Source: Callorhinus ursinus (taxonomy: Eukaryota > Chordata > Mammalia > Carnivora > Otariidae). Taken from it: DNA of 64,000 nucleotides. Below are positions 56,301 to 64,000 of the stretch, piece by piece; the stretch's first letter is position 1, and each line of letters begins with the position of its first letter. The notes beneath the pieces were generated by a model, which worked only from the letters and a program-made list of their open reading frames with translations, searched no databases and was not told the DNA's origin. Both the position numbers and the translations under genes were made by a program. The stretch is taken from contig NW_020312775.1 of NCBI RefSeq assembly GCF_003265705.1, positions 6,515,795-6,579,794 on the forward strand, in the 5' to 3' direction.

Positions 56301-58304
56301 ATCTTAACCTGCGAGGAGCATAGTGACTGTGCCTGCTCAGAATGATCAGTAGGAGAAAACCGAGGCTGCAAATTTAACATGACTTTATTTTTTTTCTTTT
56401 GACAAGGAAAGCAAAGAAAGCTGAAAATATACTTAACAGAAATGTTGATAAAGGTAGTAGAGCTGGTGCACTACTACCAGATGAATCAATAATTAAAAGA
56501 TAATCTCAATTTTTCTGTGGTACACAAAGTAATATATGGTTGCTGAGATTAATTAATAATTAAATTGAAGCTAAGGGCTTTGATCAATTTCAAAAGATGC
56601 TCATTATAAGCATTCCACAACCAAACACACATGTCAAAATAGAGAAGTCTTTCTATTCAATTAGCAGGTTGGAAAAACATCATACTTATTTTCTGGGAAG
56701 CATCTCAAGGAGATGCTAATTAGAATGAAAGTGATCAAGATATGGTTAAAAAGGGGAATGTCTTTTAAAATGTCAGCACAAAAGAATGAATTATGTTTGA
56801 TGGGGAGTTGGAGTGAGTGATAATTTTAGAAATGATGTCATTTAGGTATTTTCATATAATTGGAGATTTAAAATATCTGTTGCAGCCAATTGAATCAAAT
56901 TAGATTTCTTTGAGGCTTTGATACTGCAAATAAATCATCTGGCATATGGAGGGGGTAGTTCAGCAGTATAGAAAACACTAAAATAGTAAACAAGAGACCT
57001 AGGGTTTCATTCTAGCTCTGCCATTAACTGTTTCCAATGGTCCCTCCCAGATCTGAATTCTGTGATATCCAAAAGAAATTTTAATCTTGTCAATGATAAA
57101 ATTTTTTTATGTATGCCCTAGAATCTGAAATTCACATTAAAAACAGGTTTTACAAAATTTACTTTGGTTTAGATCTTATAACTCAGACCTCCATCTAATG
57201 AATGAAAGAAGACTTTCTGATTAGGATTGATAAAGAGCCATTATATATATATATTTACCTGATTGGGGCCATTCATAAATGCAAACAGCTATTCTAGGAG
57301 GGCAAAGGAGGTTATATCTGCTTATTGTATGCACAACTGACTTGTGTTTTATTAAAAACCACAGCTTGCTCATAAGTATTATGAATAACATAAATGGATT
57401 TGCTTTTCTCAAAGATTTAAGGGGGAAGTGGTACTTATAACACTGGAATGGTGAAAAAGCATTTGATTTAGCAGAAAGGAGTTTTTAAGTTTCAGGTTCT
57501 ATAGGCTTATTGTTTTTAGGAGAACTTCATTAAATGTATTGTAACCATATTTTCTCAAATCACAGATCACATAATAAACAATCCTATAAAGTCATTTTTT
57601 TCTTTATACAACTGCAAAGTATTACACAGAGTAGTCTACTATTATTGCTATTATTTATTTTTGGTCATTGAATAATCTTAGTTATAGAGATCTCATTTTG
57701 CTAGTCTACTATAGAACACTAAACGAGAAAGATAAGAGGATGCAATGTATTATACTTTTATTTACATGACCTAATGATTTCCTTAAAATAAGGATAAAAG
57801 TTAAAAGGTATTGGCTAAGAACTAGTCCCAGGAAAAAACAAAAACAAAAACAAAAACAACAACAACAAAAAACCAACTACTCCCAGCAATAGAGTGAAAA
57901 ACCAGTTTATTACTTCTAGACTTTTTTTATAATGATACTAACTTAATTTTATTAGTAGAGGAGAATACCCTGAAAGTTGTCCCAGTATTTAGTGACATTC
58001 AAAATGGAACTAATCAGTGACAGCTATATCTGTCAATCTTTAGAGGCAAAAATTTAATGAAAATGAGTCCCCTCCCCCTGAAATTTCATATTCCATGTCA
58101 GTAGTATTCTTTATTTGCCAAAATATTTTTTAACTGAGTTAGACAGATATTGTCTTTCTTTGAAAAACTAAGTAAAAATCCAAAATAAAAATTACCAAAA
58201 TAGCCTACTTCTATTAGAAATAGGAATTTTGGGATTTCCTATGTTTGACATATATTATCTGGAGCCTCAAAATAACCTTTTTAAAGAAAAATCAGATAAT
58301 AGAT
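56301..58304. other. Unique non-coding DNA
   Basis: Includes an MIR 5' part at about 56,960-57,050 ('cagcagtatagaaaacac', 'ctagctctgccatta') and an (AAAAC)n/(AAC)n tract at 57,835-57,872. The stretch 56,560-56,950 is repeat-free and rich in homeodomain-type ATTA words. No exon is visible. Confidence 0.5.
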
Positions 58305-59149
58305 TTGAAAAGATGGCAGAGGAGTAGGGGACCCTATTCCAACTGGTCCCCGGAATTGAGCTGGATATCTACCAGACCACTCTGAGCACCCACAAAATCA
58401 GCCTGAGATGTAAAAAGATAGATCTGGATCTCTACAAACAGAAGATCACAGTGGTTGGTTTTGAGGTACGAAGCGGGGAGCCATGATTCCACAGGCAGAC
58501 ATCAGAGGAAAAACTGCAGCGGGAGGGAACCTGGCCTTGGGGATCCTACACAGCTGGTGAGCGATAGGCTCCCACGCAGGGAACTGGGCACAGACTTGCA
58601 GACCAGTTGCGGCAGGGAAAGGACTTTAAACGGAAACCAGAGAGACGGGGTCGCACATGCGAACTTGGAGTAGCTGGCGGTTTTAGAAGCACAAAGGGCA
58701 GAGACGTGCCCAGACCTGGAGGCAGGACTGGGAGCACTGTGGAGGGGCGCACAACCCAGGACTGCAGTTTATAGTAGCACAGACAGAAATGGAGAGACTG
58801 TGGCCTATAGAGCTCACTGAAGAATAGACTGCGATCTCTAAGCTCTGAGGCAGAGGGCTGGAAATGGTCTCTTCTGCTCTGACTCTCAGAAGAGACGTGG
58901 AAAGCCACCAGGAAAAGCCACCAGAGAACAAAAGCCCCCCAAAACTGGTTCCCACTGAGCCCATCCCCCACCACAGGGGGGGCAGGGCAACTCTGCCCAA
59001 ACAGGGTTGCTTGAGTAACAGCATGGCAGGCCCCTCCCCAGAAGACAGGCAGGGAAAACAAGAGGCCAGAAACATTAAGGTCCCTAAAAAACAGGTGCAT
59101 CTTGCTTGAGTTGTGGTCAATAATTTGGACTCTATACATTCCCTCCAAC

Positions 59150-60042
59150 AGAAGGACTAGGAGGAGGAACCCCCAAAATAGGAAAAACTCAGAGATTATG
59201 ATTTATGCCACAGATTTACAAATGGATACAGATATAACCAAGATGTCAGAGGTGGAATTCAGGCTAGCAATTGTGAAGACAATCGGTAGAAGGGAGAAAT
59301 CAATTAATAGCAACATAGAGTCTCTAAGGGCAGAAATGAAAGCTGAATTGGCTGAATTTAAAAATGCTATCACTGAGATACAGTCTAATCTAGATAATCT
59401 AACAGACAGGGTAAGCGAGGCAGAAGAACAAATTAGTGACCTAGAAGACCAATTAATAGACAAAAAGGGAAAAGAGGAGGCCAGAGAAAAACAACTCAGA
59501 ATCCATGAAAATAGAATCAGAGAAATAAGTGACACCATGAAGCATTCCAATGTCAGAATTATTGGAATCCCGGAGGGGGTGGAGAGAAAGAGAGGACTAG
59601 AAGATGTATTTGAGCAAATCGTAGCTGGGAACTTCCTTTATCTGGGGAATGAAACAAACATTCGTGTCCTAGAGGCAGAGAGGATCCCTCCCAAGATCAA
59701 GGAAAACAGGCCAACACCCTGGCATGTAACAGTAAAACTTGCAAATCTTAGAACCAAGGAAACAAAATTAAGGACAGTTAGGGGGAAGAGATTCCTTACG
59801 TACAGAGGGAGGAACATCAGAATAATGTCAGACCTATCCCCAGAGACCTGGTAAGTCAGAAAGGGCTGGCAAGACATATTCAGGGTATTAAATGAGAAGA
59901 ACATGCAACCAAGAATACTTTATCTGGCAAGGCTGTCATTAGAATGGATGGAGAGATGCAGATCTTCTAAGACCGGCAGAAACTGAAAGGATATGTGACC
60001 ACTAAGCTGGCCCTGCAAGAAATATTAAAGGGGGTGCTATAA
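59150..60042 (+). pseudogene. L1-G ORF1, nearly complete but broken
   Basis: A frame open from 59,102 to 59,854 carries the basic N-terminus (RRRNPQNRKN), a long heptad coiled coil (about 59,280-59,500), the RRM-like core ('VRIIGIPEG') and the start of the C-terminal domain ('IMSDLSPETW'). A TAA stop at 59,852-59,854 and a later frame break precede the family stop at 60,040-60,042. The expected start codon near 59,150 appears mutated (ACTAGG), so the exact start is unclear. Confidence 0.87.
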
Positions 60043-60120
60043 AAGGAGAAAGACTCCAAGAGTGATATAGAAAAGAAATTTATAGGGACAGTCTATAAAA
60101 ACAAGGTCTTCACAGGCAAC

Positions 60121-63100
60121 ATGATGACAATTAATTCATATCTTTCAATAATCAGTCTCACCATGAACAGCCTAAATGCTCCCATAAAATGGCACTGGGT
60201 TGCAGATTGGATAAAAAGACAGGACCCATCCATATGCTGTCTACAAGGGACTCATTTTGAACCTAAAGATACATTCAGACTGAAAGTGAGGGGATGAAGA
60301 TCCATCTTCCATGCCAACAGACCTCAAAAGAAAGCTGGGGTAGCAATTCTTATATCAGACAAATTAGATTTTAAATTGAAGACTGTAGTTAGAGACACAG
60401 AAGGACACTATATCATTCTTAAAGGGTCTATCCAACAAGAAGCTCTAACAATTGTAAATATTTATGCCCCCCACATGGGAGCAGCCATCTATATAAGCCA
60501 ACTGTTAACCAAAATAAGGAGTCATATTGATAACAATGCATTAATTGTAGGAGACCTCAATACTCCACTCTCAGCAATAGACAGATCATCTAAGCAGAAA
60601 ATCAACAAAGAAACAAGAGCTTAGAATGACACACTGGACCAGATGGACCTCATAGATATATAAAGAACATTCCACTCTAAAACAACAGAATACTCATTCT
60701 TCGTGAGTGCACATAGAATTTCTCCAGAATAAACCACATACTGGGTCACAAATCAGGTCTCAACCGATACCAAAAGATTAAGATTATTCCCTGCATATTC
60801 TCAGACCACAATGCTTTAAAACTGGAACTCAATCACAAGAAAAAATTGGGCAGAAATTCAAACACTTGGAAGCTAAAGACCACTCTACTCAAGAATGTTT
60901 GGGTCAACCAGGAAATCAAAGAAGAACTTAATTCATAGAAACCAATGAGAATGAAAACACATTGGTCCAAAACCTATGGGATCCTGCAAAGGTGGTCCTA
61001 AGGGGAAATTGCATAGCCATCCAAGCCTCACTCAAAAAAATAGAAAAATCCCGAATTCACCAACTAACGCTACACCTTAAGGAACTAGAGAAAACGCAAC
61101 AAAGGATGCCCAAGCCACGCATTAGAAGAGAAATAATTAAGATTAGAGCAGAGATCAATGAATTAGATACCAGAAACACAGTAGATCAGATCAATGAAAC
61201 TAGAAGCTGGTTCTTTGAAAGAATTAATAAGATTGATAAACCACTGGCCAGACTTATCCAAAAGAAAAGAGAAAGGACCCAAATTAATAAAATTATGAAT
61301 GAAAGGGGAGAGATCATGACTAACACCAAGGAAATAGAAACAATTATTAGAAACTTTTATCAACAACTATATGTCAATAAACTGAGCAATCTGGATGAAA
61401 TGGATGCCTTCCTGGAAACCTATAAGCTGCCAAGACTGAAACAGGAAGAAATTGACAACCTGAATAGGCCAATAACCAGTAACGAGATTGAAGCAGTGAT
61501 CCAAAACCTCCCAAAACACAAGTCCAGAGCCTGATGGACTCCCTGGGGAATTCTACCAAACATTCAATGAAGAAATAACCTACTCTCCTGAAGCTGTTTC
61601 AAAAAATAGAAACAGAAGGAAAGTTTCCAGACTCATTTTATGAGGCCAGCATTTCCTTATCCCCAAACCAGGCAAAGACCCCATCAAAAAGGAGAATTTC
61701 AGACTAATATCTCTGATGAATATGGATTCCAAAATCCTCAACAAAATCCTAACTAATAGGATCCAACAATACATTAAAAGGATCATCCTCCATAACCAAG
61801 TGGGATTTATCCCCGGGATACAAGGGTGGTTCAAGATTCGCAAATCAATCAGTGTGATAGAACACATTAATAAGAATAGGGAGAAGAACCATATGGTCCT
61901 CTCAATTGATGCAGAAAATGCATTTGACAAAATAGAGCACCCTTTCCTGATTAAAACTCTTCAGAGTATAGGGATAGAGGGAACATTCCTCAAGTTCATA
62001 ATATCCATCTATGAAAAACTCACAGTGAATATCATCCTCAATGGGGAAAAGCTGAGAGTCTTTCCCTTCAGATCAAGAACACAAGGATGCCCACTCTCGC
62101 CACTATTGTTCAACATAGTACTAGAAGTCCTAGCAACAGCAATCAGACAACAAAAAGAAATAAAAGGTATTCAAATTGAAAAAGAAGAAGTCAAACACTC
62201 TTTTTTCATAGATGACATGATACTTTATGTGGAAAACCCAAAAGACTCCACCTCCAAATTATTAGGACTCATACAGCAATTCAGTAATATGGCAGGATAC
62301 AAAACCAATGCACAGAAATCAGCTGCTTTCTTATACACTAACAATGCAACTGTAGAAAATGAAATTACAGAAACGATTCTATTTACAATAGCACCAAAAA
62401 TCATATGATACCTCAGAATAAGCCTAACCGAACAGGTAAAGGATCTATACTCTAGGAACTACAGAATACTCATGAAAGAAATGGAAGAAGACACAAGAAG
62501 ATGGAAAAACATTCCATGCTCGTGGATCCGAAGAATAAACTTTGTTCAATTGTTTATGCTACCTAGAACAATCTATACCTTCACTGCTATCTTGATCAAA
62601 ATTCCAATGACATTTTTCAAAGTGCTGGAACAAACAATCCTAAAATTTGTATGGAATTAGAAAAGACCCTGAATTGCCAAGGAAATGTTGAAAAAGAAAA
62701 ACAAAGCTGGGGGCATCACGTTGCCCGATTTCAAGCTATATTACAAAGCAGTGATCACCAAGACAGCATGGTACTGGCACAAAAACAAACATATTGACCA
62801 ATGGAACAGAATAGAGAACTCAGAAATGAACCCTCAACTCTATGGTCAAATTATCTTTGACAAAGCAGGAAAAAACATGCAATGGAAAAAAGACAGTCTC
62901 TTCAATAAATGGTGCTGGGAAAATTGAACAGCCATATGCGGAATGAAACTCAACCATTCTCTAACACCATACACAAAGATAAACTCAAAATCAATGAAAG
63001 ACCACAATTTGAGACAGGAATCCATCAAAATCCTAGAGGACAAGATAGGCAGTAACACCTTTGACATTGGCCACAGAAACTTCTTTCAAGATACATCTTC

Positions 63101-63432
63101 AAAAAGCTAGTGAAACAAAAGCAAAAATGAACTTTTGTGACTTCATCAAGATAAAAATCTTCTGAACAGCAAAGGAAATAGTCAACCAAACAAAGAGGCA
63201 ACCCACAGAATGGGAGAAGATATTTGCAAATGACACTACAGATAAAGGGCTGGTATCCAAGATCTATAAAGAACTTATCAACCTCAACACCCCAAAAACA
63301 AATAATCAAGTCAAAAATGGGCAGAAGACATGAAAAGACACTTCTCTGAAGAAGACATACAAATGGCTAACAGACACATGGAAAAATGTTCATCATCATT
63401 AGCCATCAGGGAAATTCAAATCAAAACCACAT
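60121..63432 (+). pseudogene. L1-G ORF2, broken and interrupted by L1-H
   Basis: ATGATG at 60,121 opens ORF2. The endonuclease is visible at 60,376-60,624, with GDLNTPL (60,550-60,570) in place of GDFNTPL. The linker is at 60,962-61,534 and the reverse transcriptase at 61,716-62,408. The catalytic motif reads FIDDM (62,205-62,219), with Ile replacing Ala, and one base triplet is missing in the RTRQGCPL block (RTQGCPL). Many stops. The C-terminal Cys/His region is absent because L1-H interrupts. Confidence 0.9.
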
Positions 63433-63604
63433 TGATCCCTACATTTGTATCTTTGGGCTAAATACCCAGTAGTGCAATTGCTGGATTGTATGGATCTGAA
63501 GGGGCATGTGCACCCCGATGTTTATAGCAGCAATGTCCACAATAGCTAAACTGTGGAAAGAGCCAAGATGTCCATCGACAGATGAATGGATAAAGAAGTT
63601 ATGG

Positions 63605-63622
63605 TATATATATATATATATA
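63605..63622. repeat. (TA)n tract in L1-H ORF2
   Basis: About nine TA units at the same ORF2 position as the longer tracts in L1-C and L1-F. Confidence 0.9.
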
Positions 63623-63934
63623 CAATCGAATATTATGAAGCCATCAAAAGGAATGAAATCTTGCCATTTGCAACAATGTGGATGGAACTGGAGGGTATTA
63701 TGCTGAGCAAAATAAGTCAATCAGAGAAAGACATATATCATATGACCTCACTGATATAAGGAATTCTTAATCTCAGGAAACAAACTGAAGGTTGCTGTAG
63801 TGGTGGGGGGTGGGAGGGGTGGGGTGGCTGGGTGATAGACATTAGGGAGGTATGTGCTTTGGTGAGTGCTGTGAATTGTGTAAGACTGTTGAATCACAGA
63901 CCTGTACCTCTGAAACAAATAATGCATTATATGC

Positions 63935-63936
<2 letters not shown>

Positions 63937-63965
<29 letters not shown>

Positions 63966-64000
63966 AAGAAGAAGAAGAAGAAGAAGAAGAAGAAGAAGAA
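63937..64000. repeat. (AAG)n microsatellite, cut by window end
   Basis: At least 21 AAG units. In L1-E the same place in the 3'UTR reads 'ttaaaaaaaaagaagatagc', so the tract grew from an internal A-rich word of the 3'UTR rather than from the terminal poly-A. Confidence 0.9.

Larger units (their letters stand above)
58305..63432 (+). mobile_element. L1-G: sense LINE-1 of a second subfamily, 3' end outside window
   Basis: Starts with 'aaaagatggcagaggagtag', then a 5'UTR of about 850 bp unlike that of L1-C and L1-F, then ORF1 and ORF2. At 63,433, mid-way through the ORF2 C-terminal part, it is broken by L1-H. The remainder should lie beyond 64,000. Shared wording with the sense copy at 41,121 marks the same subfamily. 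ORFs are interrupted. Confidence 0.9.
63433..64000 (+). mobile_element. L1-H: 5'-inverted LINE-1 inserted into L1-G
   Basis: 63,433-63,493 is antisense ORF2 ('tccctacatttgtatctttg', 'taccca...' wording as in L1-C). From 63,492 the reading is sense ('ggatctgaaggggcatgtgc') through the end of ORF2 and the first 3'UTR module. The two pieces meet at the same point of the element (overlap GGATC), the mark of twin-primed reverse transcription. The 3'UTR belongs to the L1-C/E subfamily, not the L1-G one, so this is a separate insertion. It runs off the window. Confidence 0.85.

Noticed and set aside
58546..59148. 200-residue minus-strand ORF and overlapping 145-residue ORF
   Set aside because: Both lie antisense in the L1-G 5'UTR, which is GC-richer and so has few stops. 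No domain, and no homologous frame is kept in other copies.
63433..63493. In-place micro-inversion within a single L1
   Set aside because: The 3'UTR after the inversion belongs to a different L1 subfamily from the sequence before it, so a second, 5'-inverted insertion explains the data better.

Overview
The window is mammalian nuclear DNA from a carnivore, most likely an arctoid (bear, seal or mustelid lineage). The main evidence is 21 copies or parts of a tRNA-Lys-derived Can-SINE. Their head (GGGGCGCCTGGGTGGCTCAG), CT-rich middle and AATAAA-rich tail are of the arctoid type rather than the dog SINEC_Cf type. The second marker is several kilobases of carnivore-type LINE-1 (L1). This identification is from pattern memory, not a database search. 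I found no host protein-coding exon, functional tRNA, rRNA, CRISPR array or bacterial-type operon. Every long open reading frame with a recognisable product belongs to an L1 copy (ORF1p, or ORF2p endonuclease/reverse transcriptase) and is broken by stops or frameshifts. The region reads as a gene desert or a very large intron.

Layout. 1-13,582 is mostly old unique-looking DNA with MIR and L2 fossils, an MLT1-like LTR (1,933-2,324), seven SINEs, and two solo ERV-type LTRs (7,723-8,099 and 12,083-12,751, both minus strand). 13,583-31,570 is a nested stack of antisense L1s. Old L1-A (13,583-18,805) abuts L1-B (18,806-30,757), which was split by the full-length L1-C (19,226-26,475), and all three were later hit by SINEs. 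A 3'-UTR-like retrocopy of unknown origin sits inside L1-A (18,008-18,325). A strand-switching mosaic of L1 fragments closes the block (30,765-31,570).

31,571-39,621 is mostly unique DNA plus an ancient dispersed repeat, MIRs and a SINE-in-SINE. 39,622-45,354 is antisense L1-D carrying a sense L1 insertion (41,121-43,417). 47,415-52,784 is sense L1-E. It has a genuine L1 5' start and complete ORF regions but lacks the 5'UTR body, which is removed almost exactly between a splice donor and acceptor that other copies in this window preserve. 53,356-56,294 is antisense L1-F, which has both ends but has lost nearly all of ORF2. 58,305-63,432 is sense L1-G of a second subfamily. It is interrupted at 63,433 by L1-H, a copy of the first subfamily with a small 5' inversion of twin-priming type; L1-H runs off the window into a long (AAG)n tract.

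How the parts relate. The elements explain one another: L1 ORF2p makes the TT/AAAA nick and the cDNA for both L1 and the Can-SINEs, and the target-site duplications (TSDs) give the order of insertion. I found no new biological system. The observations most worth following are the spliced-RNA-derived L1-E, the twin-primed L1-H, a SINE target site used twice (three TSD copies), a microsatellite that has expanded at the same ORF2 position in at least three L1 copies, and the modular L1 3'UTRs.
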